From: Yersinia intermedia
GTDB taxonomy: Bacteria; Pseudomonadota; Gammaproteobacteria; Enterobacterales; Enterobacteriaceae
Reading direction: 5' to 3'
Length of the DNA stretch: 64,000 nt
Assembly: GCF_900635455.1 (NCBI RefSeq)
Contig: NZ_LR134116.1
Coordinates: 3,286,001 to 3,350,000, forward strand
Below the pieces are notes generated by a model, which worked only from the letters and a program-made list of their open reading frames with translations, searched no databases and had not been told where the DNA came from. Within the stretch, counting starts at the first letter, position 1, and each line of letters opens with the position of its first letter. This document shows, piece after piece, positions 46,887 to 55,801 of this stretch. The position numbers were made by a program, and so were the translations under genes.

Positions 46887-47033
46887 AGATCTACCTTTAA
46901 AATCAACTAGATACCGCGCCAGCCGTCGATCACACGTCCCAACTTGCGCAAACTTGGTTAAACATGATTACAGTCAATTATACTCAGCGTCCCATTTTTG
47001 CCCCATTACCCCATCCTACCTCAATAGGCATCC
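46883..47033 (+). repeat. Att-proximal direct repeat, copy 2
   Basis: Second copy of 43199-43346 (TCCTAGATCTACCTTTAAAA ... ACTAGATACCGCGCCAGCCG ... TAGGCATCCTT), immediately after the tRNA-like segment and 110 bp before gtrA. Confidence 0.85.
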
Positions 47034-47142
47034 TTCCCCACCTATCATTCCCGCGCTTATAGGACAACATGTTATCAATAGCTGATCAGGAGCCTCTCAA
47101 GTGCTAAACTCAGCAATCACTTAAAATCACTCTTATTGACAA

Positions 47143-47508
47143 ATGCTTAAGCTCTTTTCCAGATACATATCTGTGGGTGTTGTAAATACGGCCATTCACT
47201 GGATGGTTTTTGCTATCATTTTCTACGGCGTAAGGGACGACCAAGTGTTAAGCAACTTCACTGCGTTCTGTGTGGCCGTAACTTTTTCTTTCTTCGCAAA
47301 TGCTCGCTTCACATTCAAGGCCCAAACCACGACCATTAGATATATGCTTTACATCGGGTTTATGGGGGCACTTAGCTCTGCTACCGGCTGGGCTTCCGAA
47401 TCGCGTGGGCTACCACCAATTTTTACCCTAGTAGCATTCTCAGCTATCAGTCTAGTTTGCGGATTTTTCTATTCTAAATATATCGTTTTCCGGAGTGAAC
47501 AAAATTGA
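47143..47508 (+). CDS. gtrA: GtrA-family bactoprenol-linked glucose flippase
   Basis: A 121-aa, four-TM GtrA protein ([20 protein letters not shown], then [20 protein letters not shown]). It flips undecaprenyl-phosphate-glucose to the periplasm for O-antigen glucosylation in phage serotype conversion. It overlaps gtrB by 4 nt. First of the three-gene conversion operon. Confidence 0.92.
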   Translation: MLKLFSRYISVGVVNTAIHWMVFAIIFYGVRDDQVLSNFTAFCVAVTFSFFANARFTFKAQTTTIRYMLYIGFMGALSSATGWASESRGLPPIFTLVAFSAISLVCGFFYSKYIVFRSEQN

Positions 47509-48431
47509 AAATATCGTTAGTTGTTCCTGTCTTCAATGAAGAGGATGCGATACCTATTTTTTATAAAGCCGTTCGTGAATACGATCCTCTAAAAGAGTAT
47601 GAAGTTGAGATTGTGTTCATCAATGATGGCAGCAAAGATTCAACTGAAAATATTATTAATGCGCTAGCTATTTCAGATAAATTAGTTAAACCATTAAGTT
47701 TTACCCGTAACTTCGGCAAAGAGCCTGCTCTATTTGCTGGACTAAACCATGCCACTGGCGATGCTATCATCCCTATTGATGTTGATTTACAAGATCCAAT
47801 TGAAGTCATCCAGCTTCTCATTGAGAAGTGGAGAGATGGTGCGGATATGGTATTAGCTAAACGCACTGATCGCTCAACTGATGGGCATTTAAAGAGAAAG
47901 TCTGCCGAAATGTTTTATAAGCTACACAACAAAATCAGCACGCCGAAAATTGAAGAAAATGTGGGTGACTTCCGCTTGATGTCGCGTGAAACAGTTGAGA
48001 ACATTAAACAACTTCCAGAACGCAACCTATTCATGAAAGGTATCTTGTCGTGGGTTGGAGGCCGGACGGAGGTTGTTGAATATTCTCGCGCCGAACGCTG
48101 CGCAGGCGAATCTAAATTTAATGGGTGGAAACTATGGAATCTCGCACTTGAGGGAATAACTAGCTTCTCAACATTCCCACTTCGCATATGGACATATATA
48201 GGTCTTGGCGTGTCTGCCTTTGCTTTTCTATACGCAGCATGGATGGTTGTCGATAAGCTTATTTGGGGGAATCCTGTTCCAGGCTACCCGTCACTTTTAG
48301 TCTCTATATTATTTTTGGGTGGCATACAGCTTATCGGTATTGGGGTGCTAGGTGAGTACATAGGTAGAATATATGTAGAGACAAAGCAAAGACCAAAATA
48401 CCTATTGAAAGGGACAAAAAGTGTTAAGTAA
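47505..48431 (+). CDS. gtrB: GtrB bactoprenol glucosyl transferase
   Basis: A 308-aa GT2 enzyme loading glucose onto undecaprenyl phosphate. It has the N-terminal nucleotide-sugar fold [20 protein letters not shown], the DxD-like DVDLQDP, and the [15 protein letters not shown] motif of this family. Two C-terminal TM segments (about 230-255 and 265-290) anchor it. It overlaps gtrA by 4 nt and gtrC by 11 nt. Intact and of normal length. Confidence 0.93.
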   Translation: MKISLVVPVFNEEDAIPIFYKAVREYDPLKEYEVEIVFINDGSKDSTENIINALAISDKLVKPLSFTRNFGKEPALFAGLNHATGDAIIPIDVDLQDPIEVIQLLIEKWRDGADMVLAKRTDRSTDGHLKRKSAEMFYKLHNKISTPKIEENVGDFRLMSRETVENIKQLPERNLFMKGILSWVGGRTEVVEYSRAERCAGESKFNGWKLWNLALEGITSFSTFPLRIWTYIGLGVSAFAFLYAAWMVVDKLIWGNPVPGYPSLLVSILFLGGIQLIGIGVLGEYIGRIYVETKQRPKYLLKGTKSVK

Positions 48432-49893
48432 AATTAATTATAAACCAATGATACCTCTATGGGTAATTGGCATTATTTACATCCTTCCAATACTGCTTAC
48501 TAACAGCTCATATTATGATGATATTGGAAGGTCTGTTTATGGATATTTCTCATGGGGAATTGATGGCAGGCCGCTTTCTGATTTTATATTTAAGACATTA
48601 GATCTAGGTGCTCCTGCCACTGATATATCGCCTTTCCCTCAAATTATATCTATGCTGATAATGACAAGCTTATGCTATTTAATGCACAGATATCTTAATC
48701 CTGATCATAGATATGGATGGCTTGTTTTTACACCAATATTTCTTAGCCCATTTTTCATCCAGAACTTCGCGTTTCGTTTCGATTCGCTTTCCATGTCGCT
48801 GTCTGTGGCAATTAGTGCTATTCCTCTATTCTTTATGAAGTCTGGAAAGATAAAGTTATTTGCATATTCTGCCATTTGTGTATTTTCTTCTCTATGTTTG
48901 TATCAAGCATCACTCAGCGTTTTTGTTGCAGTAGTATGTTTTCATGTTATTTTCTCCATCAAAAAAGAAGAGGATTCTTACAAAACCATTTTAGAATCTA
49001 TTGTTGCTACTGCTGGAATGGCTGTGGGATATCTATTCTATTTGAAAATAATCATTCCGATATTTGTAACCAGTGATTATGCTAACGGATACAACCAAAT
49101 TATTGGCAACGTGGATGAGTTAAAAGGCAATATTTTAATTACAGTAAATATATTACGATCTTTCTTTGCAGGTTTTATTGCAAAAGTGTTTCTGTTTGTA
49201 TTTTTACTTTCACTTTTCGGGCTTATGGTTCTTATCATAAAGGTGTACAAGTCAGAGGGTAATCTGGCAAATAAAGCCGTGAAATTAATGCTTATCATCT
49301 TAAGCATTGGAGTAATGATGCTGTGCATCCCTGGGCCGGGGTTAGCCCTAAAGGGAATGCCTACCGGCCCTCGAGTCTTTATAGGGTTTGGTTTTGCTAT
49401 TTCTTTAATGTTTGCTTTAATATCATTCATTTCAAAAAGGCATCAAAGTAAACTTAATTCCATTTACTGTATTATTATTGTTATTTCTTTCTCATATATG
49501 GCTACATTTTCAAATGCAATGAAATCACAAGATAGGCTCACAGATAGAATTATCAACGGTATAACGAATGACATCAATAAAGTTGGTAACAAAGAAGTAA
49601 AAACAATAACTATAGACGGAAACTCTCCTTACTCAGCGGCAGCTGATAAAGCTATACAAAAATTCCCACTATTGAAGCAAATTATTCCATCTTATTTTGA
49701 TGGCCCACTCGCGTGGGGAATTGTGAAAATGACTGAAATATATTCTGGTAAAGATCAGCCATCCCCTCCACGTCAAAATGAAATAATTTCGACGATATGT
49801 AATATGCAGTTAGTCACAGATGCTGGTTTATACAAAACATATTTTAACAAAGGAGATCTTGTAGTCTCTTTCACGGACAGAGATTGCAAATAA
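48421..49893 (+). CDS. gtrC: Serotype-specific O-antigen glucosyltransferase (GtrC-type)
   Basis: A 490-aa polytopic protein with about 9-11 TM segments in residues 10-360 and a periplasmic C-terminus. The N-terminal loop contains [20 protein letters not shown], with the acidic pair common in GtrII/GtrC-type transferases. The third gene of gtr operons is the variable one that decides acceptor and linkage, so the specificity cannot be read here. It is low-GC relative to gtrA/B. A clear terminator follows. Confidence 0.8.
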   Translation: MLSKINYKPMIPLWVIGIIYILPILLTNSSYYDDIGRSVYGYFSWGIDGRPLSDFIFKTLDLGAPATDISPFPQIISMLIMTSLCYLMHRYLNPDHRYGWLVFTPIFLSPFFIQNFAFRFDSLSMSLSVAISAIPLFFMKSGKIKLFAYSAICVFSSLCLYQASLSVFVAVVCFHVIFSIKKEEDSYKTILESIVATAGMAVGYLFYLKIIIPIFVTSDYANGYNQIIGNVDELKGNILITVNILRSFFAGFIAKVFLFVFLLSLFGLMVLIIKVYKSEGNLANKAVKLMLIILSIGVMMLCIPGPGLALKGMPTGPRVFIGFGFAISLMFALISFISKRHQSKLNSIYCIIIVISFSYMATFSNAMKSQDRLTDRIINGITNDINKVGNKEVKTITIDGNSPYSAAADKAIQKFPLLKQIIPSYFDGPLAWGIVKMTEIYSGKDQPSPPRQNEIISTICNMQLVTDAGLYKTYFNKGDLVVSFTDRDCK

Positions 49894-49915
49894 AAAAGGC
49901 CCTTTCGGGCCTTAC
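49893..49915. terminator. Bidirectional terminator between gtrC and tailspike fragment
   Basis: AAAAAAGGCCC pairs with GGGCCTT around TTTC. On the minus strand it is followed by TTTTTTATTT, giving a strong terminator for the tailspike gene. On the plus strand it ends the gtr transcript. Confidence 0.85.
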
Positions 49916-50300
49916 TCAAGCTAAACGAGTAAAAACACCGCTGCTGGTTGTAGTCCAGTCCTCTCCTCCGGCATTGATAATTACTACTTTTGCGTTAGTA
50001 CCAGAAACAATGGGGACAGTATTATTAGCTTTTGTCGAGTCGCGGGATAAGTCGCCACCAATAAATGTAACTCTTAGCGTCCCAACGTTGTCGCTATCTA
50101 CTCTATAAATTGCAGTCGCGGCAACAGAGTTTTCCTGTCCAATAGGCAAATATCCATTAACTGTCAAAGTCCTAGTAAAGCTTGGGTTTGCAGCGGATTT
50201 CACGGTTATTTGCCCCCCTTTAACAGATTCTGTCGCGCAACCGGTCATGGTGATACCGTACGGATCGGTAAAGCTGAAGGAGTAACAGATAGTTTCGCTG
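49916..50300 (-). pseudogene. Phage tailspike C-terminal fragment (remnant 2)
   Basis: Open from the junction at 50300: SETICYSFSFTDPYGITMTG, then CATESVKGGQITVKSAANPS to GEDWTTTSSGVFTRLA. It aligns by eye with the C-terminal end of remnant 1 (CWAFSFTNPYSIVINTCATE ...). The whole N-terminus and most of the beta-helix are missing, replaced by the integrase 3' repeat. Convergent with gtrC, as tailspike and gtr are in P22. Confidence 0.75.
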
Positions 50301-50302
50301 GG

Positions 50303-50393
50303 TAACTGAGCATGCGCGTAAAATTGACGAGGTAATGGGGATTAATGTCACTAATCTGGCACTTTTAAAAAAGGTTGCTGATAATTAGGGGGT
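50303..50393 (+). repeat. Integrase 3'-end direct repeat, copy 2
   Basis: 91-bp copy of 46722-46812 carrying the last 28 integrase codons and stop, joined directly to the truncated tailspike. It marks the right end of prophage remnant 2. Confidence 0.9.
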
Positions 50394-50826
50394 AAATATA
50401 GGCCCCTACAGGAGTGGGATTAAACGCATAACATACTGTTAAATAAATACATTTACCAAGTTCGATTTTCGAGATACCCCCAATGATACCCCCAAATAAT
50501 TTTCCTTCCCCAAACCTGTACAAATAAATTACCAAGAATCGTGAAAGACGGTATTTGCTATCAGAATGATTTCATATCATCGCACTTCATTTTAATGGTT
50601 GTTATTTGACCACCAATTTAATAGTTGATTATGGATTCATAATCGCAAATAAAATTTCTCTATATATAACCAGAAAGTGGTCGGTTCGGTAGGTTCAGTC
50701 GGTTCACGGACTTATTTATTTGATATATAACATAAATTAATTTTAAATTGAACCGACCCACGGTAGGTTCATCTATCAAGGAAGTCGGTTCAGCAACCAT
50801 GAAATTTATTGCTATATACAAACGGG
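50394..50826. other. Non-coding region with GGTTC-type short repeats
   Basis: 433 bp, no accepted gene. CGGTTCGGTAGGTTCAGTCG, then GAACCGACCCACGGTAGG and GTCGGTTCAG at 50693-50793 form direct and inverted copies of GGTTCRGT/ACCGAACC. These resemble iteron-like or decayed low-complexity sequence near prophage replication genes. A minus-strand frame through it (50660-50875) is noted under rejected items. Confidence 0.4.
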
Positions 50827-51021
50827 TCTTCCCCTGTTGTGGTGGCAAAGCGCCTTTACGACATCCTGAATGCAATGAAAAACCGAGTATCGAACGGCAA
50901 TGCGGAGTCTCTAAACAGTAAAATACGGCTAATCAGGATCAAATCAAGAGGCTTCAGGAATAAAAAACGGTTCAAACTGGGAGTGCTGTTCCACTATGGA
51001 AAGTTGGATATGAGGTATTGA
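50827..51021 (+). pseudogene. ISL3-family transposase C-terminal fragment
   Basis: The frame PVVVAKRLYDILNAMKNRVS, then NGNAESLNSKIRLIRIKSRG and FRNKKRFKLGVLFHYGKLDM, matches the end of ISL3 (IS204/IS1001/IS1165) transposases, where N(A)ESLNSKI carries the final catalytic Glu region. The upstream ~350 residues are missing. Confidence 0.7.
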
Positions 51022-51065
51022 ACGAGCGGAATAAGCAACCAAAACTAGGCTGCTTATTAATTTAC

Positions 51066-51377
51066 TCAAAGTGGATGAATAACTTCTACTTCATGCTGAA
51101 AAACATATGGATCCGACAATAAGCAAAATTTATCATCGTCGCGGTAGGTGACAGCTACATGGTAGTCGTTACCCGCAAAAGCTTTAACCGCCTCAATATC
51201 TTCCCAATATGTTGCAAGGAAAAAATGTTCCCAGCTTCCTTGGGTAACTCTTTTTACAAAAGCACCTTTGTTACCCTCGATCCCCTGAGAATGTCTCACA
51301 CCAGTTAAATCAAGATGTGCAGCGAAATCCTCAGCATGTTCAAGCGGTACACATCCATGCCATGTCCTTACGATCAT
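51066..51377 (-). CDS. Antibiotic-biosynthesis-monooxygenase (ABM)-domain protein
   Basis: A 103-aa ferredoxin-like dimeric barrel. MIVRTWHGCVPLEHAEDFAA opens the domain, followed by EHFFLATYWEDIEAVKAFAG and a C-terminal DPYVFQHEVEVI. This subgroup is common as a stand-alone stress or quinol-handling protein; the actual substrate is unknown. Divergent from dinI. Weak upstream site (GAGAAGAAT). Complete. Confidence 0.8.
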   Translation of the reverse strand: MIVRTWHGCVPLEHAEDFAAHLDLTGVRHSQGIEGNKGAFVKRVTQGSWEHFFLATYWEDIEAVKAFAGNDYHVAVTYRDDDKFCLLSDPYVFQHEVEVIHPL

Positions 51378-51516
51378 TATTCTTCTCCAGCAAAAGTTGG
51401 ACTAATAACTTAACTGAAAAAGACAGGGTCGATCAAAACATATCCGTGAACCCACTATGATCGGGGAAGACCCATGCAAACACAGTTAAATAAAAGTTAA
51501 ATCTTGAGAGGGATTT

Positions 51517-51762
51517 ATGCTGCGTGTCGAAGTAACGATAGATAAGCTGAACGCGAAGAGTTTTCCGGCTGGCTACACCAACGCACTTACTGAAGAGCTA
51601 ACGAATCGTCTCAGTCGTAAATTTAGCGATGTTGACGTGAAAGTCAGGTTTGCAGGTGCCGATGGGTTAACAGTACTGGGTGGGGCCAGCGAGGATGAGG
51701 GTACAGTCGAAGAGATTTTGAAGGATACGTGGGAAAGTGCTGATGATTGGTTTCAGCCTTAA
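51517..51762 (+). CDS. dinI: DinI-family DNA-damage-inducible protein
   Basis: An 81-aa DinI-like protein (LRVEVTIDKLNAKSFPAGYT ... LSRKFSDVDVKVRFAGADGL). The acidic C-terminal helix (EDEGTVEEILKDTWESADDW) is the part that contacts RecA in E. coli DinI. GAGAGGG precedes the ATG. DinI-like genes are frequent at the edge of lambdoid prophages, next to the tail genes, as here. I see no clear LexA box upstream. Confidence 0.85.
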   Translation: MLRVEVTIDKLNAKSFPAGYTNALTEELTNRLSRKFSDVDVKVRFAGADGLTVLGGASEDEGTVEEILKDTWESADDWFQP

Positions 51763-51908
51763 ACTACTCCCGCCAGGCTGGTGACCTACCGGCCATTATC
51801 TCCCTGATATATCCCCAGTATTTGTGCTACAACTTATTTGATCTATGATGCTTAAGGGAAATTAAAGCTCCGTGGCACTAAAAGGGGTCAGTCAACCTAT
51901 GGGGCAAT
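51763..51908. other. dinI downstream region
   Basis: No gene. GGCTGGTGACCTACCGGCC (51778-51795) has weak dyad character and could end the dinI transcript. Confidence 0.3.
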
Positions 51909-51998
51909 ATGAAAATTAATAGTACCTTATCGGCTGCTGCCATCATTGTTGCAGTTGTGTCGTTTGGCTTTCTGGTGTTTGATTTGTTGACTAGGTAG
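51909..51998 (+). CDS. Tiny single-TM protein (29 aa)
   Basis: MKINSTLSAAAIIVAVVSFG followed by FLVFDLLTR and a stop. It is one hydrophobic helix with basic ends, typical of small membrane proteins. GGGGCAAT lies just before the ATG (GGGG, 4 nt). It is first of two similar micro-ORFs between dinI and a nucleotidyltransferase-like operon. Coding status rests on the site and composition only. Confidence 0.45.
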   Translation: MKINSTLSAAAIIVAVVSFGFLVFDLLTR

Positions 51999-52033
51999 CT
52001 AACGACTAGCCTGTAGATAGGCAAGGAAGATAG

Positions 52034-52165
52034 ATGAAAGAGTATGTAGTTCCTGGAATCTTAGTCTTGGCTACTGTTATAACTATTTCCGCAGTAGTAG
52101 CTATCACCATAGCCTTACTGGGCAATGGGATAAAAATTGGTGATATGACTTACTACCTCAGCTAG
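52034..52165 (+). CDS. Tiny single-TM protein (43 aa)
   Basis: MKEYVVPGILVLATVITISA followed by VVAITIALLGNGIKIGDMTY. It has one long hydrophobic helix (residues 5-31) and a short hydrophilic tail. AAGGAAG lies 6 nt before the ATG, a good site. 35 bp after the preceding micro-ORF and 88 bp before the nucleotidyltransferase gene. Possible membrane partner of the downstream pair or a phage-borne small toxin; unproven. Confidence 0.55.
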   Translation: MKEYVVPGILVLATVITISAVVAITIALLGNGIKIGDMTYYLS

Positions 52166-52253
52166 CCCATAGAGGGGTGGGTGATTTTGTTAGATTTACA
52201 TCGACGCGAAAATGTTAATTTATAATTTCCTAGCATAAAAATAAGGATTTAGG

Positions 52254-52727
52254 ATGGAAAAGCTTTGCTTCCCTCCCCTCCTTCCTCCCGGATTTCATGA
52301 TTTGAATGATGCTGAAATCAAGACGCTATGTGTTGATGCATTCCCGAAATCCGCCAGAAGGAGTATGCTATACTGTAATTACATACAGCTCATGAGTGAT
52401 GTTAGGAGTTTAAACCAGCAATTTAAATGTTTTTTAGAGCTATGGGTAGATGGTTCATTCACAACGGAAAAGCCCGAGCCTGACGATATTGATATATTGT
52501 TAGTTATTGATTTCGACCAACTGAATCTTATTCCAGTAATGTTCCATCCGCAAATAGAGTGCATACTCAACAGGAAGTACATTAAGAATAACTATCATAT
52601 TGACCTTCTTTTGTTGTATAAAAATTGCCCACGAAGTGATTATGATGAAGATAGAATGCATTGGCGTGGTGTGTTTTGCCATGATAGAGAGGATACCCCT
52701 AAAGGGGTGGCGAGGTTGTCACTATGA
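52254..52727 (+). CDS. Nucleotidyltransferase-fold (DUF6932-like) protein
   Basis: A 157-aa protein with the pol-beta-type NTase core. GS lies at residues 67-68 (LWVDGSFTTEKP), the metal pair D78/D80 in PDDIDILLV, and a third acidic candidate D117 in the strand YHIDLLLL. There is no C-terminal helical domain of CCA or kanamycin-nucleotidyltransferase type. AAGGATTTAGG precedes the ATG. It overlaps the next gene by 4 nt, so the pair is coupled. Minimal NTases in mobile DNA are often part of toxin-antitoxin or defence pairs (MntA-HepT is one example). That role is only a hypothesis here. Confidence 0.7.
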   Translation: MEKLCFPPLLPPGFHDLNDAEIKTLCVDAFPKSARRSMLYCNYIQLMSDVRSLNQQFKCFLELWVDGSFTTEKPEPDDIDILLVIDFDQLNLIPVMFHPQIECILNRKYIKNNYHIDLLLLYKNCPRSDYDEDRMHWRGVFCHDREDTPKGVARLSL

Positions 52728-53656
52728 ACGATAATAAAGATATGATTTCACTAAAGAAACGTATTAAGTTCGTTCAAAATAAACTCGACTCGATATCATC
52801 TGCCAAGGATATGACATTTGCAGATCGCATCATGTTAAATAACATGGATGCTTATATGAGCGACCTCCAAGCAGAGCAACGCGCGTTGGACATTCGTCAT
52901 CCACTACTTGATTTCATGGAATTGCGATTAAAAGGTTCAATCGTTGACCTAGGAACTGTGCCACTTGAAATTATGGGCATAATCACTAGCAATTTAGCTG
53001 CAATGGTTCAGCGAGCAACGCACAAACTATCTTCAGGCAGGGATTCACATAAAGTTCCTTATAGTATAAAAAGCTCATTAAATATGCGACTTGCTGAGCT
53101 TTCTCCTGGATCCACTAGGCTTGGACTTACATTTTCAACGGGGCAATGTGAACTAGTTGAAACCGTATCTAGTAAAGCAATTAAAGAAATCATTAACTTA
53201 CTGGATGCAGTTGACGCTACTACAATGATGAATCAGGTCGCAGAAATTGGATTCAACTCGGCCCAAAGTTTGAAAAAAATCGTAGAAGAGTGCGATAAAA
53301 ATCATATTGATTTTGATTTATCATGGATTGGCCCATTTAGTGATGGAAATCGTAAGGTTTCTGTTAATTCCACAAAGATAAAAATGCTAAGTGACCGCCT
53401 AGCTGCCACAACTATTTCCTCTCCGGTCATAGAAACTATTGTTGGTGAGCTAGCTTCACTATCAAAATATGGCAAGCTTGAAATTGAAGTAGATGGTGAA
53501 AAGATACGAGCATCATTCCCTGTAGATATGCTGGAAAATATACAGAAAAAACACAAGGTTGGTAAGAAGTTATCTCTTGTTGTTGAAGTTACTGATATTA
53601 ATAATGATAACCTTGGGTTACACAGAAAAAACTATTTTGTGAAATCATTCAATTAA
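52724..53656 (+). CDS. Hypothetical partner of the nucleotidyltransferase-like protein
   Basis: A 310-aa soluble protein I do not recognise. Residues ~10-65 are a charged helical region that may be coiled coil (LKKRIKFVQNKLDSISSAKD). The middle carries a two-strand/helix pattern (ELSPGSTRLGLTFSTGQCEL). The C-terminal ~60 residues are a beta-rich segment (YGKLEIEVDGEKIRASFPVD ... LSLVVEVTDI). Start ATG overlaps the upstream stop (ATGA). A clean terminator follows, so the pair forms its own unit. Confidence 0.75.
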   Translation: MNDNKDMISLKKRIKFVQNKLDSISSAKDMTFADRIMLNNMDAYMSDLQAEQRALDIRHPLLDFMELRLKGSIVDLGTVPLEIMGIITSNLAAMVQRATHKLSSGRDSHKVPYSIKSSLNMRLAELSPGSTRLGLTFSTGQCELVETVSSKAIKEIINLLDAVDATTMMNQVAEIGFNSAQSLKKIVEECDKNHIDFDLSWIGPFSDGNRKVSVNSTKIKMLSDRLAATTISSPVIETIVGELASLSKYGKLEIEVDGEKIRASFPVDMLENIQKKHKVGKKLSLVVEVTDINNDNLGLHRKNYFVKSFN

Positions 53657-53668
53657 TACTTCGCCCCC

Positions 53669-53696
53669 CTAACCCGGCCCCGCAGCCGGGTTTTAT
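53669..53696 (+). terminator. Terminator of the nucleotidyltransferase operon
   Basis: AACCCGGC pairs with GCCGGGTT around CCCGCA, followed by TTATTAC. 12 bp after the stop at 53656. It may also serve the opposing gene that ends at 53696. Confidence 0.85.
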
Positions 53697-53905
53697 TACT
53701 TCCTAGCCAGCGCTTCCACCACAGCCCTCATCGCCTCTTCTGTAGTCTCTGAACGCTTTATCTTTTTATTAGCTAATGATGTCCTCAACACTCCCACAAT
53801 AACAGCATGCTTTGGCTCCTGACCAAGATCACGCATCTCAAGCACCACCTTCCCCACTACTCGGCACATTTCGTTATATAGCGCGTCTGAATCTTTTGTG
53901 CTCAT
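53696..53905 (-). CDS. Small hypothetical protein (AriR/YmgB-like shape)
   Basis: A 69-aa all-helical protein (MSTKDSDALYNEMCRVVGKV, then VLEMRDLGQEPKHAVIVGVL). I chose the ATG with AGGAG at 7 nt; the frame is open 19 codons further. The pattern of three helices with conserved VVGK-VVLEM and a late LRTSL resembles small biofilm/acid-resistance regulators of the AriR/YmgB type found in prophages, but the match is weak. Function unknown. Confidence 0.5.
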   Translation of the reverse strand: MSTKDSDALYNEMCRVVGKVVLEMRDLGQEPKHAVIVGVLRTSLANKKIKRSETTEEAMRAVVEALARK

Positions 53906-53976
53906 AGCCGCTCCTATCTCAATTTCACCAAATTTAGCACAACTATCATCGTTTTCACTCAATAGCGGAAAAGAAC

Positions 53977-54003
53977 AGGCCGGGCCATTAAGCCCGGTTT
54001 TGT
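53977..54003 (+). terminator. Stem-loop with U-run
   Basis: CCGGGC pairs with GCCCGG around CATTAA, followed by TTTTG on the plus strand. It lies between two minus-strand genes, so the orientation is odd. It may instead punctuate a minus-strand transcript. Confidence 0.45.
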
Positions 54004-54120
54004 ATTTTATACTTTGGGAGATTACATCAGATATCAGGCCGAGTTAGCTTAATAAAACCAGCCGCTCCACTGAGTGCATTTATTCATATTGAGTAAGTAA
54101 ACCGACCTTCCATATTACAC

Positions 54121-55218
54121 TCAGTTAAACGTCACCAACATTTCTGCAGCAGCATCTACTGACCCAGTCGGAAGCGAACTGCCCCCCGAGCATAAACGCC
54201 ACGTTACCTGATTACTGGTGGTCTGGCTTGCTTGTGTACTGGTGATGTTACCCACTTTTAGCTGGGTGTTATCAAAGGGCAGCCCGGTGGTTGCACTGCA
54301 ACTACCACTGCCGGTGACACCATTATTAATCTCGCCGGTAATATAGCCACCGCCCTGACTGAGCGCCAGGCGGCTTGGCGTACCTCCGTACAGGCCAGTG
54401 AGTGCCCGGAACTGCACGTTGATATTGGCCGTAATACCCGCCGAGCTGTCTTGCGTGCACTGGGCTATCAATGAATTGGTCCGGGTACTGAGTTCAGCAC
54501 CGCTCTGGAGATTAATAGCGACCGTGCCAAAATCAATCTGAGTGGGGGTACTGACTATACACTCCAGTGTCGAAACTCGTATTGTCGTGCTCTTTGAAAA
54601 GATAGCTTTAAAATCCCTATAACCATTCCCTACCGTGGTGAAGTTCACATTAGATAATAAAATATTACTCTGGCTAGTTTGCGTGCCGTCAGCCACAATC
54701 ACCCATGTTCCTGTCGTTGTCGCATTGATATACGTGCTGGCCTTATAGAAATTACTGATGTTGGACATTCTGGGGGCTAAACACCAGGCGAGGCCCATAA
54801 GTGGATTCGTTATCACCGCACCACTTGACGTCGTGGCTTGTGTACTCGGCAACCCAATAGTCCCACTGAGCGTCTCTGGCGTGTTGTTCGCCAGCACATA
54901 ATCGGCCGTGACGGTTGCCCGGGGAATTATCCCAAGCCCCGGGGCTATCTTGAACACTTTATACCCAGCAATGGTCGTCAGCGAACTGTCCGACACACAC
55001 GAACTTACCGATAAACTCGTGGGGTTAATATATATACTATCGTAGGCATATAAATCTGGGTTGGGGAAACTGGACGTGGTGGTGGGGACTCTATTGGTGG
55101 CGCTAAATGGCATCCCCTCCCACACGATGCCACTGCCTTTACCAATGGTAATTGTGTCCGCTAAAGCAGAATGCCCTATTAACATCATCATAAGAGTAAG
55201 TAGCTTTAGACTCTTCAT
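54121..55218 (-). CDS. Orphan fimbrial adhesin-like protein
   Basis: A 365-aa exported protein starting MKSLKLLTLMMMLIGHSALA (signal peptide, cleavage after ALA); the frame is open 13 codons further. The N-terminal ~200 residues form a lectin-like region with Cys residues (SSCVSDSS, LAWCLAP). The C-terminal ~150 form a pilin-like domain (TLECIVSTPTQIDFGTVAIN ... WRLCSGGSS ... AEMLVTFN). This two-domain order is that of pilus tip adhesins. No chaperone, usher or major pilin is adjacent. It sits among prophage cargo genes. Confidence 0.7.
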   Translation of the reverse strand: MKSLKLLTLMMMLIGHSALADTITIGKGSGIVWEGMPFSATNRVPTTTSSFPNPDLYAYDSIYINPTSLSVSSCVSDSSLTTIAGYKVFKIAPGLGIIPRATVTADYVLANNTPETLSGTIGLPSTQATTSSGAVITNPLMGLAWCLAPRMSNISNFYKASTYINATTTGTWVIVADGTQTSQSNILLSNVNFTTVGNGYRDFKAIFSKSTTIRVSTLECIVSTPTQIDFGTVAINLQSGAELSTRTNSLIAQCTQDSSAGITANINVQFRALTGLYGGTPSRLALSQGGGYITGEINNGVTGSGSCSATTGLPFDNTQLKVGNITSTQASQTTSNQVTWRLCSGGSSLPTGSVDAAAEMLVTFN

Positions 55219-55801
55219 TCTATATTCTTCCGCTCCAGGGGAAATTTTAAAAGTCAATAATGACGGGTAGCTAAATCCCCCCGTAATGAAAATCAGTTAT
55301 ATGCAAATGTAAACCAGATAGGCACGCTAACTCAAAATCAGAATGTCATAATGATAACAATATTATAAAAAAAATATATTTGAGCATTTTTTAGCCAAAA
55401 ATATAGATTTTCATATCGTTTATTTAAATTTTAATGGTTTTTAATTCAAAAAAAACAGAAAAAACAAATAATAAAGCATAATACTCTAACTTAATTTTAA
55501 TGAAAAAGTACCCAAGGCGAAGTATGTAGGCAAAAAAAAGTCAACTACTCTGCACGTCTCCGTATACTGTCGATCTTCTGGTGAACCCATGAGCACCGTC
55601 TATGAATTACAATCGACGTAGCACAATTGAAAGTGTTTTCACTCGTTATAGGCAAGAATAGACCGGGCAATTACGACGATACTACTGAAATGGGAAGGTG
55701 GCAGAGTATATTTCTAAAATACTCAATAGGAAATCGACGCAAAGAAACAACGCGTCTATAATCACCCATCATTTATGATTTCAAGCTTCTGAGGTTTTTT
55801 G
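55219..55801. other. AT-rich intergenic region
   Basis: 583 bp without a gene. Very AT-rich (55310-55520), likely horizontally acquired, and containing the divergent promoters for the adhesin and the acyltransferase. No clear operator recognised. Confidence 0.4.

Noticed and set aside
46840..46890. A functional tRNA gene
   Set aside because: Only the anticodon-loop-to-acceptor 3' half is present. No D-arm, 5' acceptor strand or CCA end, so it is treated as an attachment-site relic.
50660..50875. Minus-strand 71-codon frame (MHSGCRKGALPPQQGKTRLY...) through the GGTTC repeats
   Set aside because: It is antisense to a convincing ISL3 transposase fragment, and the remainder is repeat-derived low-complexity sequence. 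Faintly like small frames in P4-type satellites, but not supportable.
51377..51516. A LexA (SOS) box upstream of dinI
   Set aside because: I looked for CTG-N10-CAG between the ABM gene and dinI and did not find a convincing match.
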